Source: JAPOUP01 sp965221405 (GTDB taxonomy: Bacteria; Pseudomonadota; Alphaproteobacteria; Rhodobacterales; Rhodobacteraceae). From it: a stretch of 64,000 nt of DNA. The stretch is taken from positions 310,001 through 374,000 of the forward strand of contig CBDCSE010000003.1 in assembly GCA_965221405.1 (NCBI GenBank). The letters are read 5' to 3'. The position numbers were made by a program, and so were the translations under genes. The notes beneath the pieces were generated by a model. That model did no database searches. It was given only the letters and a program-made list of their open reading frames with translations, and was not told the origin of the DNA. Positions within the stretch are counted from its first letter, which is position 1. The number at the start of each line of letters is the position of its first letter. This document shows, in pieces, positions 26,223 to 36,190 of the stretch.

Positions 26223-26930
26223 TTACGGAAGTTCGGGTCCGCCCGCTGGATCAAGGATCTGTCCATGGGTCTCGTACCCGATGGTTCCCGTTCCACTCCG
26301 GTCTGCTGTCTCCACCCAGTCACCACGACCACGTATCGCACTTGATGACAGGTTCAGCATCGGTGCATCCACGAGACACCATGCTGGAGTGGATGCCCGC
26401 GGTAGCAGACTGGACCGTCGGTTCCCCAGACGGGCAAAGGAGAATGTTCTGGCGGCTTTGGAATGACGGGCGGCTATTATGTCGGCTGGACGTGCCACAA
26501 TGCCGACCGGCACCATCTCAAATATCTCGCGCCATCTTTCCCAATTGTGGAAAGCTGTCAGATTGTCGGCTCCCATCAGCCAGATGAAGCGTACACCGGG
26601 AAATCGTGAGATAAGTGTTCCAAGCGTCTCGGCCGTATATCTGGTGCCGATCTTCATCTCGATATCGCTGACCGTCACCTTAGGATGACGCATCATTGCT
26701 CGGGCCGCTTCCATGCGAAGGCCGAGTGGTGCTGGCCCTTCAGCTTTCAATGGATTTCCCGGTGAGACCAGCCACCACACCCTATCCAGTCCAAAACGCT
26801 TGAGCGCCTCGCGGGTAACATGCACATGGCCAGCGTGTGGAGGGTCGAACGATCCACCCAGAAGGCCTATGGCATGTCCCGCCCTGACGGTGGGTAACCC
26901 CGATCCGGAAAGAAGGAATTGTTTGCGCAT
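26223..26930 (-). CDS. nadD: Nicotinate-nucleotide adenylyltransferase
   Basis: 235 residues from the ATG at 26928-26930. It has the nucleotidyltransferase motif GLLGGSFDPPHAGHVHVTRE, WWLVSPGNPLK, WLMGADNLTAFHNWERW and the closing LNLSSSAIR. It adenylates nicotinate mononucleotide in NAD synthesis. NadD proteins usually stop soon after the SSTAIR motif; here about 30 residues without family resemblance follow (GDWVETADRSGTG...), suggesting that the original stop was lost and translation runs into neighbouring DNA. The start at 26930 fits family length; the frame upstream to 27023 is open but unlikely. Confidence 0.88.
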   Translation of the reverse strand: MRKQFLLSGSGLPTVRAGHAIGLLGGSFDPPHAGHVHVTREALKRFGLDRVWWLVSPGNPLKAEGPAPLGLRMEAARAMMRHPKVTVSDIEMKIGTRYTAETLGTLISRFPGVRFIWLMGADNLTAFHNWERWREIFEMVPVGIVARPADIIAARHSKAARTFSFARLGNRRSSLLPRASTPAWCLVDAPMLNLSSSAIRGRGDWVETADRSGTGTIGYETHGQILDPAGGPELP

Positions 26931-27565
26931 GACGTGGCGGCCGGCTCTCCCTGACCATTGATCGTCCTGCCTGACGGCGTTCGGGTCAAGCCTCTTCTCC
27001 CCAATGACACGCCTGTTGGTCACGGTTCCGGGTCGCGATCAACTGTCTCAGCGATGGCCCGATATTGGTGGTCCGGAAAACATTCCCAGCGGAGACACTC
27101 GCTCACCCGGTCGATCGCCGCAACTGCCACCGACGTCGATTGACGCGGCATCATTTTCCGGTTGCCCGTGCGGAACATCAATACGGAACTTGCCCTTTAC
27201 ATAGGCATGTCCATACGAATCGACGTGATCCCCGGCGAGCTCCGGCATCGAGGTGCGCAGGTCGCCTGCGGGCGCTCCCGCTGGTGCGGTCCTCGCGGCC
27301 GCGGATCCGGCCCGACCGGGGGCACGGGCATTCCGTCCGCCCGGAATGGACCCGGCCCGCGACGCCTGCATGGGCGTGACAGCCTGAATACGGACGAAAC
27401 CCCCGTCAAACCCCCGTCACACATGGCCGAAACCGTCCTCCCAGCCAATGAAGTTCCGTCTATGCTGGCACGTCAGAGGACGCTTTTTCGCTATGTCACG
27501 CTGGACCACGTGGAACAGTTCGGGCGCGGCGAGGAAGATCAGGTCCGGGCCGGACCCGTGAGCCT
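26931..27565. other. 635-bp stretch without a recognisable gene
   Basis: Between nadD and the AAA-ankyrin gene, short frames are open on both strands, but none shows family motifs, a ribosome site with a sensible start, or a conserved-looking composition. It may be decayed sequence. The nadD promoter should lie at its left end. Confidence 0.5.
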
Positions 27566-29323
27566 TCATGTGCGATCGTTTGGATAATGTCCGTCCGGGC
27601 CGACCGTGTCTTTCCCGGCACCGGCGGTTTCGAGCAGATTCATCGTCGCGTCGGATATATCGGCGTCGTTTTCCGCGCGCAGACACTGGAGCACGGGTCT
27701 GGCGGCGCGTGCCTGAACCTCCCCGGACATGGATCCCAGCATGATATCGAGATTGTCAGCGCGATCGGCAAATGCGGCCCTGCGCACCGGGGTCGCCCCG
27801 GTAGCATCCTCAGCCGCGGGCTCCGCGTCAGCGCAGCACAACGCCGCGATCAGCGTGGGCTCCTGACAGTCGGCGGCGAGATGCAGGGGTGTGCGGTTCT
27901 CATTGTCCCGTGCGTTAACCGCGACATCCCGTTTGAGAAGCGACTGGACCGCCAGACTGTCGCCTGCGCCAGCCGCCCGATGCAGAGCTGTCCGGCCATG
28001 GACGTCGACCTCGTTCGGATCTCCAGACCCCGGGAGATAGGGTGCGGCGATCGGAAAATTACCCGCGTCCACAAGGTAAGACTGGAAGCTCGGGATCGGG
28101 CAGTGATAGATCGTCGTTTCCCCGACCGGTGCCGGTCGGCCCTGCAGAGCGCCTTTGTGGACAAGATGGGCAAAGAAGGATCTGTCATCCATCCCCTCTG
28201 GCCTTTGATAGCCATCCGCTATGCTGTCGCTCAACGTTCTTATCCGCGACATGATCCGCAGGCCGGACATTCCATCTCCTAACCCTGCCATGATCTCGGC
28301 GGTGAGGGTCGGCGCTTCCAGCTCCATCTCCCTTGAATACTGTCCGCGATAATATTCCCGGCGGCGGGTTTGCAGGTCCGATGCCACCCTTGCCCAGTTC
28401 ACTGGACGCGGGTCCCCCTTCACCTCGGGCTTCAGTAATTCCCTGCCCAGGGCCTGCAGCGCGTTGTGCAGATGCCGTGGCCAGCCGTCACACATATCGG
28501 CCAACCGGTTGAGTCTATGCTCATGCCCCTGGATGCCGACACCGAACGTCTCACAGAATTTCCGCATCAGGGTGCGGGACTCCATGCGCGACAGCCCGCC
28601 AAGCGTGCGGATGCGCATCACCCGGGACAGGTCGAGAGCACCTATGCGATCCGCCGTGTTCCCTAACCCGACGAACAGGACGGATATGGGAAGGTTGTGG
28701 CTGTTGTCATAAAGTTCCTGAAGCAGGGCGGTGCCGGGTGCGTCTGGCCTGAGGATCGGCCGCTGGGCCTCGTCGATGGCCATGATTACGGGCGCCTGCC
28801 AACTATCAGAGGGATATTGATCGGCGAACGCCCCGATGTCCGATGGTGGTGGCGCGGCGCTGCCGTTCGCCCGCTTGAGGGTAACCCCGGCCAGATTGAC
28901 GGACGATCCCTTGATGAACGACTTGCCGAGCTTCATCCACCGGTCGGACTCCGCGCCGGCGGCGGCGGCGAGGACCGCCAAAGTGCGCTGCGGGTTAACC
29001 GCAACCGTATTGGCGGGGATAGTCACCACACGTGTCGGTGGATGGGCGGAGCCACCCGCACCTTCCGCCGCCGCGGCGATCTCGTCCAGCGATATCCGCG
29101 ACAGCTGGGACACGATCGATGTCTTGCCGGCACCCGCTGCTCCCTGCAGGACCATCGCCGCTCCGGCCTCGCCGTGCGCGATCGCGTCATTATCGCTCCA
29201 CACGCTGCGGGCCATCCTGTGGATCTCGGCGATCAGTTCCCCGCGGCCGACAAACACCGGCGGAGGAGCCTTTTCGCCGCGGTCGACGAATCTCCGCAGT
29301 TCCTCGGATCTGAACCTGGCCAT
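27566..29323 (-). CDS. AAA ATPase with C-terminal ankyrin repeats, paralogue of the gene at 59671
   Basis: 585 residues. ELRRFVDRGEKAPPPVFVGR leads into a P-loop ATPase: Walker A GAAGAGKT at 61-68, Walker B VIMAIDEAQ with Asp184-Glu185, and LFVGLGNT as a sensor-like strand. The module continues through GWPRHLHNALQALGR (280-294), EYYRGQYSREME and the domain-closing HCPIPSF. Residues 439-540 hold two to three ankyrin repeats (DVHGRTALHRAAGAGD, DNENRTPLHLAADCQEP), ending in a 45-residue tail. The whole ATPase part aligns with the ankyrin-less protein at 59671-60945. Layout and sporadic presence suggest a STAND-like sensor, perhaps defensive (inference). It diverges from ettA with about 157 bp between starts. 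Confidence 0.8.
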   Translation of the reverse strand: MARFRSEELRRFVDRGEKAPPPVFVGRGELIAEIHRMARSVWSDNDAIAHGEAGAAMVLQGAAGAGKTSIVSQLSRISLDEIAAAAEGAGGSAHPPTRVVTIPANTVAVNPQRTLAVLAAAAGAESDRWMKLGKSFIKGSSVNLAGVTLKRANGSAAPPPSDIGAFADQYPSDSWQAPVIMAIDEAQRPILRPDAPGTALLQELYDNSHNLPISVLFVGLGNTADRIGALDLSRVMRIRTLGGLSRMESRTLMRKFCETFGVGIQGHEHRLNRLADMCDGWPRHLHNALQALGRELLKPEVKGDPRPVNWARVASDLQTRRREYYRGQYSREMELEAPTLTAEIMAGLGDGMSGLRIMSRIRTLSDSIADGYQRPEGMDDRSFFAHLVHKGALQGRPAPVGETTIYHCPIPSFQSYLVDAGNFPIAAPYLPGSGDPNEVDVHGRTALHRAAGAGDSLAVQSLLKRDVAVNARDNENRTPLHLAADCQEPTLIAALCCADAEPAAEDATGATPVRRAAFADRADNLDIMLGSMSGEVQARAARPVLQCLRAENDADISDATMNLLETAGAGKDTVGPDGHYPNDRT

Positions 29324-29480
29324 GGCCGCTCTCCGTCTGTGGTCAACATATAGCCTCGATAGACAGTCTTGTCATGAACAACCGGGCAGTGGTATGTCGA
29401 ATGTCCCTGCAGACCCGGTGACCGCCTCCCGCGGATGATGCACGGATGGTGGGGTTTTGGTAACAGCAAGGAAGCGGTCT

Positions 29481-31136
29481 ATGCCATCACGGCAGTTCGT
29501 TTACCATATGGACGGCGTTTCAAAGTCCTATCCCGGTGGCAGGAAATGTTTTGAGGATATCCGCCTAAGCTTCCTGCCGGGCGTAAGGATCGGTGTCGTG
29601 GGAGTCAACGGCGCGGGCAAGTCCACGCTTCTGCGCATCATGGCTGGCCTTGATAGGGACCATTCCGGTGAAGCTTGGGCGGCGGAGGGTATCAGCGTCG
29701 GCTACCTGCCGCAGGAACCTGAACTCGACCGGAACCTGACGGTTCGTGAAAACGTCCTTGAGGGCGTCGCCGGGAAAAAGGCCACGCTTGACCGGTTCAA
29801 TGATCTGGCCATGAACTATTCCGAAGAGACGGCCGATGAAATGGCCAGGCTGCAGGACGAGATCGATACCGCCAATCTGTGGGATCTCGAGGCGCAGATA
29901 GACGTCAGCATGGAAGCTCTCCGCTGCCCGCCCGACGCCGCCGCGGTCGAAACCCTGTCCGGTGGCGAGAAACGCCGGGTCGCCCTTTGCCGGCTGCTGC
30001 TTGAGCAGCCGGACATGCTGCTGCTGGACGAGCCGACGAACCACCTGGACGCTGAGACAGTGGCCTGGCTGCAGGTCCATTTGATCAAGTATCCCGGAAC
30101 CATACTGATCGTTACCCACGACCGGTATTTCCTGGACGACATCACCGGCTGGATACTTGAGCTCGATAGGGGGCGCGGTATTCCATATGAGGGCAACTAT
30201 TCCTCCTGGCTCCAGCAGAAGGCCATGCGCCTCGAACAGGAAGCCAGGCAGGACAGGGCGAGACAGCGCACGCTGGAACGCGAGCTTGAATGGATCCGTC
30301 AGGGCCCCCGTGCCCGGCAGGCGAAACAAAAGGCCCGGATCAACGCCTACGACGAACTTTCAAGGCAGTCGGAACGCGAAAAGCTCTCCCGTGCCCAGAT
30401 CATTATCCCGAATGGCAGACGGCTCGGATCCAAGGTGATCGAGGTCAACGAGGTGTCCAAGCATCTCGGCGACAGGCAGTTGATCGAAGGACTGTCCTTT
30501 TCTCTGCCCGCAGGGGGTATCGTGGGTGTAATCGGCCCCAACGGCGCGGGGAAAACAACGCTTTTTCGCATGATTGCGGGGCAGGAGACACCGGATCGCG
30601 GCGCGATTGAATTCGGTGACACCGTAGATCTCTCGTATGTTGACCAGTCCCGCGATTCGCTCGAGGCGGATCGGACCGTATGGGAGGGGATTTCGGGCGG
30701 GGCCGAGATTATCCGGCTTGGCGATGCCGAACTGAATTCCCGGGCCTACTGCTCGGCTTTCAACTTCAGGGGGGGCGACCAGCAGAAAAAGGTCGGTCTT
30801 CTGTCAGGCGGCGAGCGCAACCGGGTTCACATGGCCAGACTCCTGCGGTCCGGTGGAAATGTTCTGCTTCTGGACGAACCCACCAACGACCTCGATGTGG
30901 AGACACTCCGCGCTCTGGAGGATGCGCTGGTCGATTTCGCGGGCTGTGCGATGGTCATCAGCCATGACAGGTTTTTTCTTGACCGTATATGCACGCATAT
31001 CCTTGCATTTGAGGGCGAGGCGCATGTGGAGTGGTTCGAGGGTAATTTCGAGGAATACGAAGCTGACAGAAAACGTCGGCTTGGTGCGGACGCGATTGTT
31101 CCGAGAAGGTTGAAATACAAGCGTTTTGTCCGCTGA
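29481..31136 (+). CDS. ettA: Energy-dependent translational throttle ABC-F protein
   Basis: 551 residues; MPSRQFVYHMDGVSKSYPGG at 29481 matches the EttA N-terminus, so the upstream in-frame codons from 29457 are excluded. Two ABC cassettes carry GVNGAGKSTLLRI and GPNGAGKTTLFRM, signatures LSGGEKRRVAL and LSGGERNRVHMA, and DEPTNHLDAE / DEPTNDLDVE. The arm region and the P-site tRNA interaction linker lie between them (EWIRQGPRARQAKQKARINA). EttA binds the ribosomal E site and gates entry into elongation according to the ATP/ADP ratio. Length and motif order match the housekeeping form. Confidence 0.95.
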   Translation: MPSRQFVYHMDGVSKSYPGGRKCFEDIRLSFLPGVRIGVVGVNGAGKSTLLRIMAGLDRDHSGEAWAAEGISVGYLPQEPELDRNLTVRENVLEGVAGKKATLDRFNDLAMNYSEETADEMARLQDEIDTANLWDLEAQIDVSMEALRCPPDAAAVETLSGGEKRRVALCRLLLEQPDMLLLDEPTNHLDAETVAWLQVHLIKYPGTILIVTHDRYFLDDITGWILELDRGRGIPYEGNYSSWLQQKAMRLEQEARQDRARQRTLERELEWIRQGPRARQAKQKARINAYDELSRQSEREKLSRAQIIIPNGRRLGSKVIEVNEVSKHLGDRQLIEGLSFSLPAGGIVGVIGPNGAGKTTLFRMIAGQETPDRGAIEFGDTVDLSYVDQSRDSLEADRTVWEGISGGAEIIRLGDAELNSRAYCSAFNFRGGDQQKKVGLLSGGERNRVHMARLLRSGGNVLLLDEPTNDLDVETLRALEDALVDFAGCAMVISHDRFFLDRICTHILAFEGEAHVEWFEGNFEEYEADRKRRLGADAIVPRRLKYKRFVR

Positions 31137-31659
31137 CAGTGCCTTCGGTTCCCGGTGACGCCTGGGTTTCCCGGGGCGCATCCCGGATTGTTGGCGCATG
31201 CCCGTTCTGGAGAGCGCCCCGATTCTCTCCTGGCGGGCAAAACCGCGGTTTCCGAATCCCGGGGAGCGCGAATGAGCCGGTTCCACCATTGGCAACAATC
31301 TGGGCCACACCCGATTTCCCGGTGCCGTCCCTTTCCAGGGCCTCCCGCAGCCGGGCGGAGAATTCCGGAACCTTCCGCTCGGTTTCAGCGCTTGCATAAG
31401 GAATGATTTCGGCTTCCATATGCCGGTATACCGGGCGTTTGCGGTAGATGTAATCTGGATCCAGAGGTAATGGCAGGATGCCCGCGAGCCGCGGATATCC
31501 GTTTGCGAAACCACGTTTTGCCGGATTCAATCCATTTCTGGAGGCCATCCGGGCCCGGCTCTCCAAATAAAGCCGACTTTTTTTGTCAGTTTATATTGCG
31601 ATCCATTCGAATCTGTGTTCCTGACTGTTTCGCTCAGATTTAACGGAAGGGAATCTCCT
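31137..31659. other. 523-bp intergenic stretch with a decayed ISKra4-like end
   Basis: No gene is supported. A minus-strand frame (31566 downwards) is open for about 200 codons but has no recognisable motif. CAACAATCTGGGCCACACCC at 31293-31312 differs from the right terminal repeat of the ISKra4 element at 23157 by one deletion and one transition, so it may mark a former insertion. The 5' part of the binding-protein promoter must lie near 31600. Confidence 0.4.
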
Positions 31660-32673
31660 ATGTTCACGAAGCCAATCATGCCGACGCTGGCGGCCCTCTC
31701 GCTCCTGTGCGCACCGTCCGTCGCGCAGGAACTGAACCTGTATTCATCGCGTCATTACGACACCGATGAGCGGCTGTATACCGAATTCGAGGAGTTGACC
31801 GGCATCACGATCAACCGAATCGAGGGTAAGGCCGATGAGCTGATCGCACGGATGCAGGCCGAGGGAATGAACTCACCGGCCGATATCCTGCTGACCGTTG
31901 ACGCCACCCGGCTCGCCCGGGCCAAGACCATGGGCCTGCTGGCGCCGGTGGAGAGCGAGGCGCTGGAGACCCGGATTCCGGCCCATCTCCAGGACGCCGA
32001 CAACGAGTGGTTCGGTTTCTCCACCCGTGCCCGTATCATTTTCTATGACAGGAACGATGTGAGTAACCCCCCCCAGACCTATGCCGATCTTGCTTCTCCC
32101 GAATACAGGGGAATGATCTGTATCCGTTCCTCGACCAATGTATACATGCAGACGCTTCTGGCCGCGATCGTAACGCATGAGGGGGAAGAGGCGGGCAAGC
32201 GATGGGCGGCCGCGGTCATGGACAATTTCGCCCGCGACCCGCAGGGTGGAGATACTGACCAGCTGCGTGGTATCGTCTCCGGCGAGTGTGAGATCGCCGT
32301 ATCAAACACCTATTATTTCGCGCGGTCGATTCGGACCGACGTTCAGGGACTTTCGGAGGGTCGTGACATGATCGGTTGGGTTTTCCCTGACCGTGACGGG
32401 AACGGTGCGCATGTCAATGTCTCCGGTGGTGGTGTCGCGCGGCATGCGCCCAACCGTGAGAATGCGGTGAGATTCCTGGAATACCTCGCGGGTGACAGTG
32501 CGCAGGCCTATTTCTCGGCGGGTAATGACGAGTATCCGGCTGTCGACGGCGTCGAGGTCGCGGTTTCAGTCGCCACGCTGGGAGAGTTCAGGGGCGACGA
32601 CGTGAATCTCAGTGAGGTGGCCGGAAATGTTCCGGTTGCCCAGAGGATATACAATGAGGTGGGCTGGGAGTGA
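31660..32673 (+). CDS. Iron(III)-type ABC transporter periplasmic binding protein
   Basis: 337 residues from ATG 31660 (GGAAGG upstream), signal peptide ending at SVAQ. The mature protein starts ELNLYSSRHYDTDERLYTEF, typical of FutA/FbpA ferric binding proteins, with ADILLTVDATRLARAKTMGL, CIRSSTNVYMQTLLAAIV and AVSNTYYFARS containing the paired Tyr that coordinate Fe(III). It delivers ferric iron to a FbpB-type permease, presumably the convergent gene at 32782. No ATPase gene is adjacent, so one must be supplied elsewhere. Confidence 0.88.
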   Translation: MFTKPIMPTLAALSLLCAPSVAQELNLYSSRHYDTDERLYTEFEELTGITINRIEGKADELIARMQAEGMNSPADILLTVDATRLARAKTMGLLAPVESEALETRIPAHLQDADNEWFGFSTRARIIFYDRNDVSNPPQTYADLASPEYRGMICIRSSTNVYMQTLLAAIVTHEGEEAGKRWAAAVMDNFARDPQGGDTDQLRGIVSGECEIAVSNTYYFARSIRTDVQGLSEGRDMIGWVFPDRDGNGAHVNVSGGGVARHAPNRENAVRFLEYLAGDSAQAYFSAGNDEYPAVDGVEVAVSVATLGEFRGDDVNLSEVAGNVPVAQRIYNEVGWE

Positions 32674-32781
32674 CCCTCTCACATTGATACCGCAGCGCCT
32701 GGTCCGCTCATCACGGGCCGGGCGAACGGTGGTCCCCAACGGCTTGTAGGGCTCTCAGCCAGTTTCACGGGGGCGCGTCCG

Positions 32782-34428
32782 TCAGGTCCGGCGTCTGGCC
32801 AGATTCCTGCACAGCAGAATGACTGGCGCCAGTCCTATCGCAGCCAGCACGAGACTGGGAACGGCGGCGCCCTCGAGACGTTCGTCCGATGCGAGACGGA
32901 AGGCCTGAACCGCGAGTGTATCGAAGTTGAACGGCCGCATGATCAGGGTTGCGGGCAGTTCCTTCATGATATCCACGAATACGATCAACGCCGCGGTCAT
33001 CAGACTCGGAGCGAGTATGGGCACATGTACGTGCCTGAGCGTTCCATATGGTCCGCGCCCGAGCACGCGACTCGCGGCGTCCATGTTGGGGCTAACCGAC
33101 GCCATTCCACCCTCAAAGGCTCCGACCGCCGCGGCCAGGAAGCGGATCATATAAGCCGTCACCAGCACCCAGATGGACCCTGTGAGAAGCAGACCCGTGG
33201 ATATGCCGAACCGTGCGCGCATGAACGCGTCAAGCGAGTTGTCGAATGCCGCCAGCGGCACCATCAGGCCGACGGCGATCACGCCACCTGGCACCGCGTA
33301 GCCTAACCTGGATACCAGCAGCGCCGACAGGCTGAAGCGTCCCGGATAGATCCTCTGGAACGCTCCCAGCGCCACTGCCGCGGTGACGGTGACCGCCGCG
33401 CCGATACCTGCGACGGCCAGTGAATTGCGTATGAAGCCGATATATCGGCCGCTGAGAAGATCCTGTTCGGAACCGAGAGCCATCAAGGTCAGTCCGACGG
33501 TCGGCACCAGAGCTCCCAGTGCCGCGGGTACGATACATGAGGCCGCCGCGGCCCAGCGCCTGCCGCCGACCAGTTCCATCCGTGCCGTCGTGCCCTGTCT
33601 TTGGGCCAAATGATATTGTTTCGCACCGCGGTTCAGCCGCTCCAGCAGCGCAAGGCACAGGGCGAATCCGAGAAGGCCTGAAGCGAGTTGCGCCGCCGCC
33701 GCCCTGTCGGCCATGGAAAACCAACTGGAATAGATGCCCGTCGCGAAGGTCTGCACTCCGAAGTAGCTGACGGTTCCGAATTCGGCGATCGTCTCCATCG
33801 ACACCAGCAACACACCGGCGGCCAGCGCCGGTCTCACCATCGGCAGCGAAACCGAGATAAATGACCGTATCGGCCCACTGCCGAGAGACCTCGCCGTGAG
33901 GAAAGCGGCCGCTCCCTGTCCGATGAATCCCGCGCGTGCCAATAGGTAAACATATGGGTAGAGGACGAGGGTAAGCATGGCAGCGGCCCCGCCGAGGCTC
34001 CGAATCTCCGGAAACCAGTAATCCCGCGGTGCCAGATCCATGACCTCGCGCAGCGTTGCCTGCACGATTCCGGGATGATCCAGTAAATGCGTGTAGGCGT
34101 AGGCCAGCACGTAGGGAGGAAATGCCATGGGAATGACCAATGCCACTTCAAGGGCTTTCCGCCCGGGAAATTCCGTCATGACCACAAGCCATGCGGTACT
34201 TACGCCAATGACGAATGTCGCCGCGGCGACGATCATAACCAGGGCCAGCGTCGTGATCGTGTATCTCGCCAGAACCGTGTCGGCCAGATGGCTAAGGGTA
34301 TCCGTCGTGCCCTGCAGCGCCGCGAGCAGCACCGCGAGGTAAGGCATTACGCATGTCGCGGCGACAATTGTGGCCACGACGCCGAGCGCCGGGATCCCTG
34401 TCCGTCGTCTGACTTCTGCCATCGGCAT
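32782..34428 (-). CDS. Iron ABC transporter permease, FbpB type (two fused permease domains)
   Basis: 548 residues from ATG 34426-34428. Two copies of the six-helix transport domain are fused, as usual for FbpB/HitB proteins, with EAA-like loops FLTARSLGSGPIRSFISVSL and ASRVLGRGPYGTLRHVHVPI. It should form the whole channel for the ferric binding protein. The gene faces its partner tail to tail rather than following it, which is unusual for such transporters. The open frame reaches upstream to 34680 but that part is not membrane-like and is excluded. Confidence 0.85.
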   Translation of the reverse strand: MPMAEVRRRTGIPALGVVATIVAATCVMPYLAVLLAALQGTTDTLSHLADTVLARYTITTLALVMIVAAATFVIGVSTAWLVVMTEFPGRKALEVALVIPMAFPPYVLAYAYTHLLDHPGIVQATLREVMDLAPRDYWFPEIRSLGGAAAMLTLVLYPYVYLLARAGFIGQGAAAFLTARSLGSGPIRSFISVSLPMVRPALAAGVLLVSMETIAEFGTVSYFGVQTFATGIYSSWFSMADRAAAAQLASGLLGFALCLALLERLNRGAKQYHLAQRQGTTARMELVGGRRWAAAASCIVPAALGALVPTVGLTLMALGSEQDLLSGRYIGFIRNSLAVAGIGAAVTVTAAVALGAFQRIYPGRFSLSALLVSRLGYAVPGGVIAVGLMVPLAAFDNSLDAFMRARFGISTGLLLTGSIWVLVTAYMIRFLAAAVGAFEGGMASVSPNMDAASRVLGRGPYGTLRHVHVPILAPSLMTAALIVFVDIMKELPATLIMRPFNFDTLAVQAFRLASDERLEGAAVPSLVLAAIGLAPVILLCRNLARRRT

Positions 34429-35000
34429 TTCGGATGCGGAACCCTGTCCTGGATGGATTGACCGGCTGTCCGGTCTTAAACCGGGTTCAAACGGCGACCG
34501 CAACCGGGATTGGCCGGTCCACCGGCTCTCTTCCCACGGGGTGACGGCTTGACGGGTGACCGCTGCCACTTTCCCGCTTCTGCGTGAAGACGCCGCCATT
34601 GCGTGACCTTTCCCCGAATACGGGGGACGGACAGCGCCGTTTGCCCGTAGGAGGGTGCGGATGCCAAGCCAGACGGTCATCCCGGCCGCAGTTCTGTCTC
34701 GGTCAGGATATCCCGCCAGTGGTGCGGTCGCGCGAAAGCGGTCACGGTCCCTGCGGTGCCGGTCGCCGCGCAGGGATCGGGGACGGGATCAGGCACGTCC
34801 GGACACCGGCCCGGTCGCCGCCGTCATAGACCTCCGGGTATTCCATCACGCCGGAACGCGCGAAAGACCGTTCACGAAAACGCCTTTCCGGAGATTGGAC
34901 GGAGGGGTGGACATGGAGAACCCAATGATTTGGGAATATCTGGTGGAAACGGCGCGAACCGGTCAGGATGCGCTCCGTCAGTCCAGTGTGAGGTGATCCA
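34429..35000. other. 572-bp stretch between divergent permease and SDR genes, no gene recognised
   Basis: Several short frames are open on both strands without family motifs. It should contain the promoters of the permease (minus) and of the SDR gene (plus). A small frame from about 34913 to 34996 (MENPMIWEYLVETARTGQDA) ends just before the SDR start but is too short to call. Confidence 0.45.
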
Positions 35001-35723
35001 ATGCCGGATGGGAATATTGTGGTTATCGGGAGTTCCGGTGCGATTGGCAATGCGTTGACGGCCCGTCTCGCCGTTTCCCGTTCCGACGCTACCGTCCACG
35101 CCTTTTCCCGGAAGCACATGGATTTTCCGTATGCCAATGTCGTCGCGCGCGAGCTCGATTATCTGGATGAAAGCGCTCTGGAGGCGGCGTCAGCCATTGC
35201 GGCGGGGCGGGGGCCGCTTGACCTCGTGATTGTGGCGACAGGCATGCTCCACGATTCGGACATCATGCCGGAAAAGTCTTTGCGCGACCTTTCGTATGAA
35301 GGCTTCAGGCGTCTATTCGAGGTGAACGCGGTCCTGCCCGCGATGGTCGCCAAGTATTTCATACCGCAGCTCCGGAAGGACGGCCGCGCCGCGTTCGCCG
35401 CGCTGACAGCGCGCGTCGGTAGCATCTCCGACAATCGCCTTGGCGGCTGGTACGCCTATCGCGCCTCCAAGGCGGCGTTGAACATGGTGATCCGGAATAC
35501 GGCGATCGAGACGGCCAGACGGCGCCGCGAGGCGATCGTGGTTGGACTGCATCCCGGCACGGTTGACAGCGGTCTTTCCAGACCGTTTCAGGGAAACGTG
35601 CCGGAATCGCGGCTGTTCTCGCCCGAATACTCTGCAAAGCGGATGCTGGAGGTTCTGGACCGGCTGACGCCTGCGGACAGTGGCCATTGCTTCGCATGGG
35701 ATGGTGGCAGAATCGAGCCGTGA
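35001..35723 (+). CDS. SDR family protein, C-factor (CsgA)-like
   Basis: 240 residues with a short-chain dehydrogenase fold: IVVIGSSGAIGNALTARLAV cofactor loop, VIVATGM, ARVGSISDN and the catalytic YAYRASKAALNMVIRN. The absence of an acidic residue pattern and the GSSGAIG loop place it with the C-factor/CsgA-like group, often cytosolic oxidoreductases of unknown substrate. It stands alone between the iron permease and the betaine operon. Confidence 0.85.
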   Translation: MPDGNIVVIGSSGAIGNALTARLAVSRSDATVHAFSRKHMDFPYANVVARELDYLDESALEAASAIAAGRGPLDLVIVATGMLHDSDIMPEKSLRDLSYEGFRRLFEVNAVLPAMVAKYFIPQLRKDGRAAFAALTARVGSISDNRLGGWYAYRASKAALNMVIRNTAIETARRRREAIVVGLHPGTVDSGLSRPFQGNVPESRLFSPEYSAKRMLEVLDRLTPADSGHCFAWDGGRIEP

Positions 35724-36190
35724 GCGGGTCACCGATTCCGCGGATGGGCGATGCTCCGGCGATCCTTCCGGGCTTCCGTCCTGTCACCCTATCGCCGTAA
35801 TTCCCCCCGGTACGTGCCTTCGGGCCGGAGCTCTTCAGGTCCCTGACGTAACCGGCTGTGACCACGGGCCAGAACCTTATGTGCCGGGGTGGTTGGCGCA
35901 CGACGGGCACCCACATACGGGTGCCATGAAATTCCGGGTCGGTTCAGGTGCTGGATCCGAGGGGAGCGGGGTCGCGCCCGATCCGATCCCGGAAAAATCG
36001 TCAGCTGTTGGGGCCCGGGCTCTTTCCGCTGCTTTGTGTTGGGACGGGACGTTCCATAAAGCCGTGAAGAAGAGGGTCAAGTCCGGGTAACCATTCATTG
36101 AAATTCCGCGGTCAATGATTTGGTGGGTTACAAAGCGGTATAATGCCCGTTAGTCTCCAAGTGGAAAGATAGCATAGGGGAGATATTCAC
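35724..36190. other. 467-bp intergenic region upstream of the betaine operon
   Basis: No frame on either strand shows recognisable protein motifs. The right end, with TAGGGGAGATATTCAC before ATG 36191, supplies the proX ribosome site, and the promoter must lie in this stretch. I see no riboswitch-like fold that I can name. Confidence 0.5.

Noticed and set aside
27048..27686. Open frames of 90-140 codons on both strands between nadD and the AAA-ankyrin gene.
   Set aside because: No motifs, no good starts and mutual overlap; left as unassigned.
30958..31566. A 200-codon minus-strand frame downstream of ettA.
   Set aside because: It overlaps the ettA 3' end, has no recognisable domain and contains the degenerate IS end; probably non-coding.
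34913..34996. Possible 27-codon leader peptide before the SDR gene.
   Set aside because: Too short, no attenuator structure and no clear ribosome site.
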